This document shows positions 50,943-59,771 of a DNA stretch of 64,000 nt, piece by piece. Source of the stretch: Gemmatimonadaceae bacterium (GTDB taxonomy: Bacteria; Latescibacterota; UBA2968; UBA8231). Location of the stretch: positions 62,001-126,000 of the forward strand of contig JAPOZM010000005.1 of the NCBI GenBank assembly GCA_026706075.1, in the 5' to 3' direction. Numbering within the stretch: the stretch's first letter is position 1; each line of letters begins with the position of its first letter. The position numbers and the translations under genes were made by a program. The notes beneath the pieces were generated by a model. That model was given only the letters and a program-made list of their open reading frames with translations. It did not search any database and was not told the origin of the DNA.

Positions 50943-52463
50943 ATGCCGGGTACGCCGGTGACCCGGAAGCTCATGGCGCTTGCCGCGCTCCTGGCCCTGG
51001 CCGGCTGTGGATCGGAGCCGGACGGCTCCGTCGGCCCCGAACCCGACCCCGGAGGCGGCACAGGCGTCGCCCCGGTCTTCGCGGATTCCGCCCTGCAGGC
51101 GGCGGTGGAGGCCGCCGCGGCCGCCGAGGGGGGCGGCGCGGTGGGGCTGGTGACTCTGACGGCCAAGGAGCGTGGGATCGCCGACCTGGGCGGCATCGAG
51201 CAGCTGACGCGACTGGAGGTCCTGGACCTGTACGGCAACGAAATCCGGGATCTCTCCCCGCTGGCGGGGCTGACGCGGCTGCGCTACCTCGACCTGGGGA
51301 GCAACCGCGTCGAGGAGGTCTTGCCCCTGGAGTCGCTCAAGGGCCTGCAGGTGCTGCTGCTGGCCGACAACGCCGTGATGGAGGTCTCGGCCCTGGCGGG
51401 TCTGGACAGCCTGCAGAGCGTCGACCTCACAGGCAACCCGCTGAGCGAGGCGGCCCGAGGGCAGGCCGCCGCCTTCCGCGAGCGCGGCGTGACCGTGGAG
51501 CTGACCGAGCCGGAGCCGGAGGACACCGTCCAGGTGGTCCCGCCGGAGGGTCCGGCCCCTCCCCTGGGAGCCTCGCTGCTCCTGTTCTCCTCGAATCGGC
51601 GTCTCGAGAGCAGCTACCTGTCCGGCCGCGAGGTGCACTCCCTGGACCTGGAGACCGGCGAGGTCGTGAACCTGTGCTCGGTCCTGGCCGCCGTCCCCTT
51701 TTCCAACGGCTCGGTTCCCGACTCGCTGGAACGGCACTACGTCTCGCGGACCAGCGAGGAGCCGGCCCGGTCGCCCGACGGGACGAGGGTGGCATTCGCT
51801 TCGTTCCGGGACGGCGACAGGGAGATCTACGTCATGGACGCCGACGGCGGCGATCCGGTGAACCTCACCCGCCACGACGCGTTCGACACGAGTCCCGCCT
51901 GGTCGCCCGACGGGCGGCGCATCGCCTTCGTGTCGGAACGCGACGGTGGGCAGCCCCACATCTTCGTCATGAACGCCGACGGCAGCGGCCTGGAGCAGCT
52001 CACCTACGAACCCCTGGCCCCCTGGGCCGGCTCGCCGGCGTGGTCGCCCGACGGCGCGTCGATCGCCTGCGTCTCCGCCATGGGGACCGACTGGGGAATC
52101 CACTACATCGAGCTCGGCAGCGGGGCCCTGCATCTCATCTCGCAGGCAGGCCTCGGGGGGACTCGCCCGACGTGGTCGCCGGACGGCGCATGGATCGCCT
52201 ACACCAGGGCGGACACGGCCCGGGACTTCAGCCACGTCTGGGTCATGGGCGCCGACGGCCTCGGCGCCCGGCAGCTGACCTTCGCCGAGACCTGGGACAG
52301 CAACCCGACCTGGTCCCCCGACGGCACCCGCATCGCCTTCGCGCGGCAGTCGGAGCAGGAGATTCGCTACGACATCTACATCGTCGATGTCGACGGCGGC
52401 GCCGAGGAGCGGGTGACCGACGATCCGCACGATGACATGGACCCCAACTGGACGCCGTTCTGA
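50943..52463 (+). CDS. LRR-propeller lipoprotein 3 (array member, subgroup B)
   Basis: The product is 506 aa. ATG 50943 lies one base after the previous stop (TGAGATG). Lipobox LAGC, Cys22. LRR residues ~75-150 include LYGNEIRDLSPLAGLTRL and LGSNRVEEVLPLESL. The propeller begins LLLFSSNRRLESSYL and ends DPNWTPF. The last ~45 bp of the gene and the first bases of the next are almost identical to those at the member 2/3 junction, a trace of unequal duplication. Every blade keeps the W-S-P-D-G core. Confidence 0.9.
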   Translation: MPGTPVTRKLMALAALLALAGCGSEPDGSVGPEPDPGGGTGVAPVFADSALQAAVEAAAAAEGGGAVGLVTLTAKERGIADLGGIEQLTRLEVLDLYGNEIRDLSPLAGLTRLRYLDLGSNRVEEVLPLESLKGLQVLLLADNAVMEVSALAGLDSLQSVDLTGNPLSEAARGQAAAFRERGVTVELTEPEPEDTVQVVPPEGPAPPLGASLLLFSSNRRLESSYLSGREVHSLDLETGEVVNLCSVLAAVPFSNGSVPDSLERHYVSRTSEEPARSPDGTRVAFASFRDGDREIYVMDADGGDPVNLTRHDAFDTSPAWSPDGRRIAFVSERDGGQPHIFVMNADGSGLEQLTYEPLAPWAGSPAWSPDGASIACVSAMGTDWGIHYIELGSGALHLISQAGLGGTRPTWSPDGAWIAYTRADTARDFSHVWVMGADGLGARQLTFAETWDSNPTWSPDGTRIAFARQSEQEIRYDIYIVDVDGGAEERVTDDPHDDMDPNWTPF

Positions 52464-52464
52464 G

Positions 52465-53967
52465 ATGTCGGGGACGCCGGTGATCCGGAAGCTCGGGGCG
52501 GGGGCCGCCGTCCTGTCCCTGGCCGGCTGCGGGTCGGAGCCGGACGGCTCCGTCGGCCCCGATCCCGGCCCCGCCGGCCCCGACGGTGTCGCCCTCGTCT
52601 TCGCGGACTCGGCCCTGCAGTCGGCGGTGACCGAAGCCGCGGGGGAGACCGGCGACGCGGCCGGGCTGGTCACCCTGACGGCCAAGGAGCGGGGGATCGC
52701 CGACCTGGGCGGCATCGAGCAGCTGACCCGGCTGGAAGCCCTGGACCTGTACGGCAACGGGATCCGCGACCTGTCGCCGCTGGCGGGGCTGACGCGGCTG
52801 CGCTACCTCGACCTGGGGAGCAACCAGATCGAGGAGGTCTCGCCCCTGGAGTCGCTGAAGAGCCTGCGGGTGCTGCTGCTGGCCGACAACGCCGTGACGG
52901 AGATATCGGCGCTGGCGGGTCTGGACAGCCTGCAGAGCGTCGACCTCACGGGCAACCCGCTGGGCGAGGCGGCCCGGGCGCAGGCCGCCGCCTTCCGCGA
53001 GCGCGGCGTGGGCGTCGACTTCTCGGCGCCGGAGTCCGGAGACGGAGGCGGCGGGATCATCCTGGGGGAGCTGCCCATCGTGTTCACCTCGTCCCGGCGG
53101 ACAGGGTCGCGCTTCCTTCATGAGGTCGAGGTTCACTCCCTGGACCTGGAGACCGGCGAGGTGGTGAATCTGTCGGAAGACCTCGCAACGGCGCCGTTCT
53201 CCGATGGCTCGATGCCCGACTCCCTGGACCGCGGTGTGCGCAGCGGCGAGGAACCGGCGCAGTCGCCGGACGGCAGCAGGATCGCCTTCGCCTCCTTCCG
53301 GGACGGCAACGGGGAGATCTACGTCATGGCCGCCGACGGCAGCGCTCCGGAGAACCTGACCCTCCACGACGCCTGGGACGTCAGTCCCGCCTGGTCGCCC
53401 GACGGCAAGCGCATCGCCTTCGTGTCGGACCGCAACGGCGATGTCGAAGTCTGGCCGGGCACCCATCTCAACACCGAGATCTTCGTCATGAACGCCGACG
53501 GCACCGGCGTCGAGCAGGTGACCTTCGATGCCCTGAGCAAGAGCGCACAAGGCCCGGCGTGGTCTCCGGACGGCTCGTCGATCGCCTTCAGCAGGAAGGA
53601 GACCAAGGGGATCTTCGTCGTGGAGCTGCCCAGCAAGGAGATGCGGCGCGCCTCGGAGGACCGGTGGGCGTGGTCGCCTTCGTGGTCTCCGGACGGCCGA
53701 TCGATCGCCCATGTCGGCGGGGGCGGCACCGTGTGGGTGATGGCCGTCGACGGCGGCCAAGTCCTCCAGCTGACCTTCGGCGACGAGTTCTGGGACGAGC
53801 ATCCCAGTTGGTCGCCCGACGGCACGCGCATCGTCTTCTCCAGGGTGGGGAATGAGGACAGCGGGATGAACTACGACCTCTACCTCATCCCGGCCGGCGG
53901 CGGCGACGAGGAGTCGATCACCGACCATCCGAACCTGGACATGCAACCGTGTTGGGCACCTTTCTGA
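52465..53967 (+). CDS. LRR-propeller lipoprotein 4 (array member, subgroup A propeller)
   Basis: The product is 500 aa from ATG 52465, one base after the previous stop. Lipobox LAGC, Cys22; the signal peptide MSGTPVIRKL is nearly that of member 3. Its propeller is of subgroup A, like member 1: GGIILGELPIVFTSSRRTG and ending CWAPF. However its LRR block is identical to that of member 5 at DNA level over 52738-52938. It thus looks like a mosaic: signal peptide like 3, LRR like 5, propeller like 1. Confidence 0.9.
   Translation: MSGTPVIRKLGAGAAVLSLAGCGSEPDGSVGPDPGPAGPDGVALVFADSALQSAVTEAAGETGDAAGLVTLTAKERGIADLGGIEQLTRLEALDLYGNGIRDLSPLAGLTRLRYLDLGSNQIEEVSPLESLKSLRVLLLADNAVTEISALAGLDSLQSVDLTGNPLGEAARAQAAAFRERGVGVDFSAPESGDGGGGIILGELPIVFTSSRRTGSRFLHEVEVHSLDLETGEVVNLSEDLATAPFSDGSMPDSLDRGVRSGEEPAQSPDGSRIAFASFRDGNGEIYVMAADGSAPENLTLHDAWDVSPAWSPDGKRIAFVSDRNGDVEVWPGTHLNTEIFVMNADGTGVEQVTFDALSKSAQGPAWSPDGSSIAFSRKETKGIFVVELPSKEMRRASEDRWAWSPSWSPDGRSIAHVGGGGTVWVMAVDGGQVLQLTFGDEFWDEHPSWSPDGTRIVFSRVGNEDSGMNYDLYLIPAGGGDEESITDHPNLDMQPCWAPF
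52738..52938 (+). repeat. 201-bp block identical to 54234-54434 (LRR region of member 4)
   Basis: Read base by base, 52738-52938 equals 54234-54434 with no mismatch (offset 1496). Outside these limits the two genes differ at once: A against G just upstream of 52738 and G against C at 52939. It encodes most of the LRR block. Confidence 0.95.
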
Positions 53968-53978
53968 GGAGGCAGGCC

Positions 53979-55463
53979 ATGGTGAGGATTCGACGGCTGA
54001 TCCCGGCCGCCCTGGTCCTGTCCGGCTGCGGCTCGGAGCCGGCCCCGCCCGTCGGTCCCGGCCCCGGCGGGTCCACCGGTGTTGTCCCGGTCTTCGCGGA
54101 CTCGGCCCTGCAGGCGGCGGTGGACGCCGCCGCTGCCGCCGGGACCGGCGACGCAGCGGGGCTGGTCTCGCTGACCGCCAAGGAACGGGGGATCGAGGAC
54201 CTGGACGGTATCGAGCAGCTGACCCGGCTGGAGGCCCTGGACCTGTACGGCAACGGGATCCGCGACCTGTCGCCGCTGGCGGGGCTGACGCGGCTGCGCT
54301 ACCTCGACCTGGGGAGCAACCAGATCGAGGAGGTCTCGCCCCTGGAGTCGCTGAAGAGCCTGCGGGTGCTGCTGCTGGCCGACAACGCCGTGACGGAGAT
54401 ATCGGCGCTGGCGGGTCTGGACAGCCTGCAGAGCCTGGATTTCACCGGCAACCCGCTGAGCGAGGCGGCCCGGGCCCAGGCCGCCGCCTTCCGCGAGCGC
54501 GGCGTGACCGTGGAGTTCACCGCGCCCGAGCCGGAGGACACGGTGAAGGTGGTCCCGCCGGACGGGTCGGCCTACGCTACTCAGCTCCTGTTCACCTCGA
54601 ACCGGCGCCTCGAGAGCGAATACTTGCGCGACCTGGAGGTGCACTCCCTGGACCTGGAGACCGGCGAGGTCGTGAACCTGTCCTCGGCCCTGACCGGCCT
54701 GCCGAAGTCCGACGGCACCTTCCCCGACTCCCTGGAGGCCCTCTACTTCACCCGCCGGGGCGAGCAGCCGGCCCGGTCGCCGGACGGGACGAAGGTGGCC
54801 TTCAGCTCGATCCGGGACGGGAACACCGAGATCTACGTCATGGACGCCGACGGCGGGAACCCGGTGAACCTGACGCGCGACGACGCCTACGACTCGGCTC
54901 CCGCCTGGTCGCCCGACGGGCAGCGCATCGCCTTCGAGCGCAGCGGCGGGGGAGGGAGGGGGCCGCAGATCTTCGTCATGAACGCCGACGGCAGCGGCGT
55001 GGAGTGGCTCACCCTGGAGCCCCTGGCCTCGTGGGGCCGGTCGCCCGCGTGGTCGCCCGACGGCGCGTCGATCGCCTACGACGGCGAGGACGGTATCTCC
55101 ATCATGGACCCGGCCGGCGGCGGCGTGGAGCAGCTCTCGCCGGAGGGCCAATACGCCGGACAACCTTCCTGGTCTCCCGACGGGGCCTGGATCGCCTATG
55201 TCGCGCTGGATCCGGAGGACTTCGACATCAGCCATGTCTGGGTCATGGCCGCCGACGGCAGCGGCGCCCGGCAGCTGACCTTCGCCGAGGCCTGGGACGA
55301 GACGCCGACCTGGTCCCCCGACGGCACCCGCATCGCCTTCGCCAGGCTGGTCGACGTGGAGACGCGCTACGACATCTACATCGTCCCCGTCGAGGGCGGC
55401 GCCGAGGAGCGCGTGACCGACGATCCGTACGACGACCTGCACCCGAACTGGACGCCCTTCTGA
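53979..55463 (+). CDS. LRR-propeller lipoprotein 5 (array member, subgroup B)
   Basis: The product is 494 aa. ATG 53979 is preceded by GAGGAGGC 6 bp upstream, the best ribosome-binding site in the array; an upstream GTG (53949) inside the previous gene is less likely. Lipobox LSGC, Cys17. The LRR block is DNA-identical to member 4 over 201 bp. The propeller belongs to subgroup B: LLFTSNRRLESEYL and the HPNWTPF end. It is followed one base later by the discoidin/FlgD protein gene, so the array continues into the next gene family on one transcript. Confidence 0.9.
   Translation: MVRIRRLIPAALVLSGCGSEPAPPVGPGPGGSTGVVPVFADSALQAAVDAAAAAGTGDAAGLVSLTAKERGIEDLDGIEQLTRLEALDLYGNGIRDLSPLAGLTRLRYLDLGSNQIEEVSPLESLKSLRVLLLADNAVTEISALAGLDSLQSLDFTGNPLSEAARAQAAAFRERGVTVEFTAPEPEDTVKVVPPDGSAYATQLLFTSNRRLESEYLRDLEVHSLDLETGEVVNLSSALTGLPKSDGTFPDSLEALYFTRRGEQPARSPDGTKVAFSSIRDGNTEIYVMDADGGNPVNLTRDDAYDSAPAWSPDGQRIAFERSGGGGRGPQIFVMNADGSGVEWLTLEPLASWGRSPAWSPDGASIAYDGEDGISIMDPAGGGVEQLSPEGQYAGQPSWSPDGAWIAYVALDPEDFDISHVWVMAADGSGARQLTFAEAWDETPTWSPDGTRIAFARLVDVETRYDIYIVPVEGGAEERVTDDPYDDLHPNWTPF
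54234..54434 (+). repeat. 201-bp block identical to 52738-52938 (LRR region of member 5)
   Basis: This is the partner copy of the perfect repeat in member 4. The exact identity, against the visible divergence of the flanks, is best explained by a recent gene-conversion or unequal-crossover event. Confidence 0.95.
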
Positions 55464-55464
55464 G

Positions 55465-57270
55465 ATGCCCCGAGCCCAAGCATCCGTGAGACGGCCTGCC
55501 GCGTTGCTCGTCCTCCTGGCCTTCTCCCACCCGGCGGCCGGCGAGGTCCGCTACGTCTCCGTCGGCCCCGAGCTCTCGTGGCGGGGGGCGGAGTCCTCCT
55601 CCCGGTACGTCTCCATCACCGGGGAGGGCATCTGGATGTGGGACGTGGAGGCCAACGCGAACCTGTCCGCCACCCTCGGCGAGCGCGGCGGACGGGTGCT
55701 GTACTCGGACCCGGAGAGGGGGTTCGCGCCGCTGCCCGGCGGCGAAGCGCTCTTCGACGGCGACCCGACCACCTTCTTCGATCCCGACCTGCAGGAGGGG
55801 GTGGAGCGGTCCTCCACGTTGTGGGTCGACCTGGGCGCCACCTTCCGTATCAACCGCGTCCGGTTCTTCCCCCGCCTCGACTTCCGCAACCGCAACCGTT
55901 TCCTGCAGGAGTTCACCCTGTCCGCGGCGCAGAGCCTCGACCCCCTGGCCGACTCCCGCCGGGTGATGTTCTTCAAGGCCCCCAACGAGAACACCTCCCC
56001 CGTGGTGGACAAGCGCTTTCCCAGCGAGGAGGCGCGCGTGCTGGCCCTGGAACCGCAGGTCGACCGCGCCTGGGAGATCGCCGAGCTGGAGGTCTACTCG
56101 GACGGCACGGTCCCCGTGGGGGAGTACGAGTCCCAGCCGCTGCGGGCCGGCCGGCCGGAGCCCGTGTGGGGACGCGTTCTCTACGAGGGCGGCGATGTCT
56201 CCACCGCCCCGGTCGTGGTGCGCACCCGCACCGGGCCGGACCGCAGCCCCCTCCTCTACTACCTGATCCAGGGCGGCGACGTGGTCCAGTACAGCAAGGT
56301 GGGCTGGGAGAACGCCCCGCCGGAGGACAGGGGGCCGGTCGAGCCCAACCCGGCCTGGAGCCCGTGGGAGCCGGTCACCGACGGACTCGTGCGCTCACCG
56401 CCCCTGAAGCGCTACCTGCAGTTCCACGTCACCCTGACGGAACCCGGCGCCGGTCTGCGCGAGCTGCGGTTCGAGTACGTCTATCCACCGGTCGCCCGGG
56501 ACCTGGCGGCCGAGATCCGGCCCCTGGAGGCGGGGGCCGGGGTGGAGACCCCCTTCACCCTCTCCCTTCAGGTCCACCTGGACCGCACCGGATCCGCGGC
56601 CCACCGGGACACCGGTTTCCGGCAGTTGCAGGTGAGGACGGCGGCCGAGATCGGCGAGGTCCAGCGCATCCGCGTCGACGACCAGGAGGTCCTGCCCTTC
56701 ATCGACGTCGAGCCGGGCACCGGCTTCACCGTCAACCTGCCCCGCCGGGTGGTGCAGGACGGCAGCTTCCTGCAGGTGGAGTTCACGGCCACGCTCTTCC
56801 ACGAGCGCACGAGGTTCGAGGTGCAGGCCCTCGACCGGCGCACCGAGGAGGGGGAGTCCAGGGTGGCCTACCAGGTCGCGAGGCCCGCCGACATCGACGG
56901 CGAGCCAGGAGGCGGTCTGGTCGTCCGCCACGGGGCGGATGCGGCCTTGTCCCTGATCTCCAACCTGAGGGCCGCCAGCCCCGTGACGACCCCGAACGCC
57001 GACGGCGTCAACGACCGGCTCGAGCTGACCTTCACCCTCCTCAAGCTGATGGAACCGGTGAAGCTGACCCTCGACATCTTCGCCGTCGACGGCCGCCCCC
57101 TGGTCCGGGCCTGGGAGGCGGACCACGGCGCCGGCACCCTCACCGCCGCCTGGGACGGTCTCGACAGCAGCGGCCGCCGGGTCCCTCCCGGCCTCTACCT
57201 CTACGAGCTGCGCGTCCATGCCGACGACGGCACCGGCCGGCGCCGGGGCGTCGTGGAACTGGCTTACTGA
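55465..57270 (+). CDS. Secreted discoidin-like/FlgD-Ig protein 1
   Basis: The product is 601 aa. The signal peptide spans ~1-27 (cleaved near AAGEV). Residues ~85-215 look like an F5/8-type C (discoidin) galactose-binding domain (LFDGDPTTFFDPD, WVDLGATFRINRVRFFPR). A second beta region (~230-345) contains EDRGPVEPNPAWSPWEPV. The C-terminal ~100 residues form a FlgD-like Ig domain beginning with TTPNADGVNDRLEL and ending PPGLYLYELRV...VVELAY. The TPNxDGVND motif is characteristic of type IX-type sorting domains. Probably secreted and anchored to the outer surface. Overlaps the next gene by one base. Confidence 0.85.
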   Translation: MPRAQASVRRPAALLVLLAFSHPAAGEVRYVSVGPELSWRGAESSSRYVSITGEGIWMWDVEANANLSATLGERGGRVLYSDPERGFAPLPGGEALFDGDPTTFFDPDLQEGVERSSTLWVDLGATFRINRVRFFPRLDFRNRNRFLQEFTLSAAQSLDPLADSRRVMFFKAPNENTSPVVDKRFPSEEARVLALEPQVDRAWEIAELEVYSDGTVPVGEYESQPLRAGRPEPVWGRVLYEGGDVSTAPVVVRTRTGPDRSPLLYYLIQGGDVVQYSKVGWENAPPEDRGPVEPNPAWSPWEPVTDGLVRSPPLKRYLQFHVTLTEPGAGLRELRFEYVYPPVARDLAAEIRPLEAGAGVETPFTLSLQVHLDRTGSAAHRDTGFRQLQVRTAAEIGEVQRIRVDDQEVLPFIDVEPGTGFTVNLPRRVVQDGSFLQVEFTATLFHERTRFEVQALDRRTEEGESRVAYQVARPADIDGEPGGGLVVRHGADAALSLISNLRAASPVTTPNADGVNDRLELTFTLLKLMEPVKLTLDIFAVDGRPLVRAWEADHGAGTLTAAWDGLDSSGRRVPPGLYLYELRVHADDGTGRRRGVVELAY

Positions 57271-59771
57271 TGGTCGCTCCCCGCCCGGCGAGCTGGCTCG
57301 GGGCCGCTCTCGTGCTCCTGGGCACCGCCGCAGCCCCCCAGGAGGGGTATCGGTTGAGGCCGACGGAGGTCGTCGTCGACCGGGCCGCTCACTGGTCGGC
57401 GTGGCAGCTGCCCGAGGGCGCCCTGGACCTGGGGCCTGACGGCACCGTGACCCCCCGGGGGCTGCAGCGGCGGGGCAACGCCGCTCTCGACGCCCACGAG
57501 TACACGGCCATCCTCGCCGGACCCGACACGGTCACGGGCGGCGTCCACGCCATCGGCAGCGGCGAGGAGACGGGCTCCCTGGTGCACGACGGGGACCCTC
57601 TCACCTGGTGGGAGCCGGACCCGGCCGACGACCCGGAGGACTGGTTCGTCGAGATCGACCTCGGGCGCGCCGTGATCGCCGAGCAGGTGGTGGTGCGCTT
57701 CGCCCCCGAAGGCGAGGGGGACCCGTTCCTCAAGTTCCGGGTGCGCCTCTCCAACGGGATCGGCCGCAGCATCGACGACCTCGAGTACTTCCGCGCCGGC
57801 CAGGTGGTCCTGCCCAACAAGGACGAGCGCCACTTCGTCTTCGACATCAAGCCGCAGCGGCCCCTGCCCCCGGGGGTGACCGGCCAGGTCGTGCAGTTCG
57901 TCCGCCTGGAGGCCCTCGGCTCGGACGGAGACCGGGGCCGCGAGATCTCTCCGGAGGAGTACGCGGCCCTGCCGCCTGACGACCGGGGCGCGGTGCAGCA
58001 CCACCGCCTGACGGTGGCGGGCCGGGAAATCCCGGTCTCGGAGGCGACCTGGAGCGCCCTGCCCGAGTCCGAGCGGGGGCCGGTGCGCCACTTTCGCCGC
58101 GAGCGCCCCCGGGTGGCGGAGCTGGAGGTGATCACCCCCGGCGAGAACGTGGTCCTCAACACGCAGCGGCTCATCAACCTCCAGACCCGGGCCATCGGCG
58201 ACCTGGTGCGGACCATATCGACGGACGGGTTCTTCTACACGTGGTTCCCCATCAAGCCGTACGACCCGGTGCGCCGGCGCAACCAGCTGGAGGTCGACCT
58301 GGGCGCCAAGTACTGGCTCGACCGGGTGCGCCTGGTCACCCCCGAGCAGCCCCTGCGGGCCTACCAGGTGCTGCTCTCCGACGGCTCCATCGATCCCAAC
58401 GGGGAGCGCGTCTGGAACGAGCTGGACGAACGCCTGAACCGCGACCGCTTCCACCAGCTGGAGGAGACCTTCCCGCTCCAGGAGGTGCGCCACGTGCAGC
58501 TGCGGGCCCTGGCGCTGCTCGGCACCGAGCAGGAGAGCGGCCAGCTCGCCGAGATGCTGGCCTTCGGCGAGGGCTTCGTCTCGGAGGTGGTCCTCACCTC
58601 GCCCCTGATCACCCTGCCCGGGTCGCGCATGTTCAGCTCGCTGTCGTGGGAGGGGGAGGCGCCGCGGGAGACCCGCATCGAGGTCCGCACGCGCTCCGGA
58701 GACGACCTGCGCCAGGAGCTGAGATACCTCGACGCCGCCGGTTTCCCCATCGACCGGGAGCGCTGGGAGCGGGCCCGCGAGTCGAACCGGGGTCCCGTGG
58801 ACACGCTCTACGTGCCCGGACAGAAGTGGAGCAGCTGGAGCGAGGTCTACCGCGAGTCGCCGGGGCCCTTCCGCTCCCCGAGTCCGCGGCGTTACGCGTT
58901 GGCCCAGGTGCGCCTGCTGACCATCAACCCCCTGAGGCGCGCCGCCATACGCGGCCTGCGGATCGGTCTGGCCGAGCCCCTGGTGGACCAGGTGTGGGCC
59001 GAGATCTGGCCCACCAGCGAGGTGCCCGCGGGCGTCGACCAGGAGTTCACCATCTACATGCGGCCCCGCTTCCGGGTGGGCGACCCCGGCTTCGACCGCA
59101 TGGGGATCCGCTCCTCCTCGAGCGCGCCCATGAGACTGCTGTCGCTGCACGCCGGCTCCGAGGCCCGCCTGCGCACGGGGAACGCCGTCGACCTGCTGGC
59201 CACCGCCTCCGCCGCTCCGGTGGAGGGAGGCGTGGACGTCCGCTTTCCCGGGCCCGTCACCTCGGGCCGCTCGGTCTATGCGGCCCGCATCCGCACCCAG
59301 GTCTTCCTCAGCGGCACCACCTTCCGGGTCGAGCTGTCCCGCTCCTCGAAGCCCGGGCTCCTGCAGATCGCCAGCGAGGGAGACGCCACCGACCTGGTGG
59401 AGAGCCAGTCCCTGGTGGTCGTCTCCGACCTGGAGGCCGGGCGCCTGCTGGCGCCGCTGGAGGTGACGCCGCCGGTGCTGACCCCCAACGGCGACGGTGT
59501 CAACGACGAGGCCGTCCTCTCCTTCCAGGTCTTCCAGGTCCGGGGCCCGCCGCGGATCACGGTGGCCATCCACGACCTCTCCGGCCGGCTCGTGCGCGAC
59601 CTGACCCGGGTGCCGCCCCAGGCCAGCGGCCGCCATGATTTCCCGTGGGACGGCCGCGACGACTCCGGCGCCCTCGTGGCGCCCGGCATCTATGCCGCGC
59701 GCGTCCAGGTGGGCGTGGACACCGGAGGCCGGCGAACCAGCCGGGTCCGCCTCGTGCACGTGGCCTACTGA
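57270..59771 (+). CDS. Secreted discoidin-like/FlgD-Ig protein 2
   Basis: The product is 833 aa; ATG 57270 overlaps the previous stop (TGATG), while the long open frame upstream is shadow. Signal peptide ~1-22. Two discoidin-like regions are seen (LVHDGDPLTWWEPD ... WFVEIDLGRAVIAEQVVVRF; NQLEVDLGAKYWLDRVRLV), with linkers of the EEYAALPPDDRGAVQ and ESNRGPVDTLYVPGQKWSSWSEVY type shared with its neighbours. The C-terminal FlgD-Ig domain starts LTPNGDGVNDEAVLSF and ends APGIYAARVQV...LVHVAY. Same family as the gene before and the one at 62500. Probably a surface-exposed or cell-bound glycan-binding protein. Confidence 0.85.
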   Translation: MVAPRPASWLGAALVLLGTAAAPQEGYRLRPTEVVVDRAAHWSAWQLPEGALDLGPDGTVTPRGLQRRGNAALDAHEYTAILAGPDTVTGGVHAIGSGEETGSLVHDGDPLTWWEPDPADDPEDWFVEIDLGRAVIAEQVVVRFAPEGEGDPFLKFRVRLSNGIGRSIDDLEYFRAGQVVLPNKDERHFVFDIKPQRPLPPGVTGQVVQFVRLEALGSDGDRGREISPEEYAALPPDDRGAVQHHRLTVAGREIPVSEATWSALPESERGPVRHFRRERPRVAELEVITPGENVVLNTQRLINLQTRAIGDLVRTISTDGFFYTWFPIKPYDPVRRRNQLEVDLGAKYWLDRVRLVTPEQPLRAYQVLLSDGSIDPNGERVWNELDERLNRDRFHQLEETFPLQEVRHVQLRALALLGTEQESGQLAEMLAFGEGFVSEVVLTSPLITLPGSRMFSSLSWEGEAPRETRIEVRTRSGDDLRQELRYLDAAGFPIDRERWERARESNRGPVDTLYVPGQKWSSWSEVYRESPGPFRSPSPRRYALAQVRLLTINPLRRAAIRGLRIGLAEPLVDQVWAEIWPTSEVPAGVDQEFTIYMRPRFRVGDPGFDRMGIRSSSSAPMRLLSLHAGSEARLRTGNAVDLLATASAAPVEGGVDVRFPGPVTSGRSVYAARIRTQVFLSGTTFRVELSRSSKPGLLQIASEGDATDLVESQSLVVVSDLEAGRLLAPLEVTPPVLTPNGDGVNDEAVLSFQVFQVRGPPRITVAIHDLSGRLVRDLTRVPPQASGRHDFPWDGRDDSGALVAPGIYAARVQVGVDTGGRRTSRVRLVHVAY

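Noticed and set aside
47880..55463. Assembly duplication artefact as the cause of the five similar genes
   Set aside because: Apart from the 201-bp block the genes differ throughout, including different propellers and signal peptides, so they are real paralogues.
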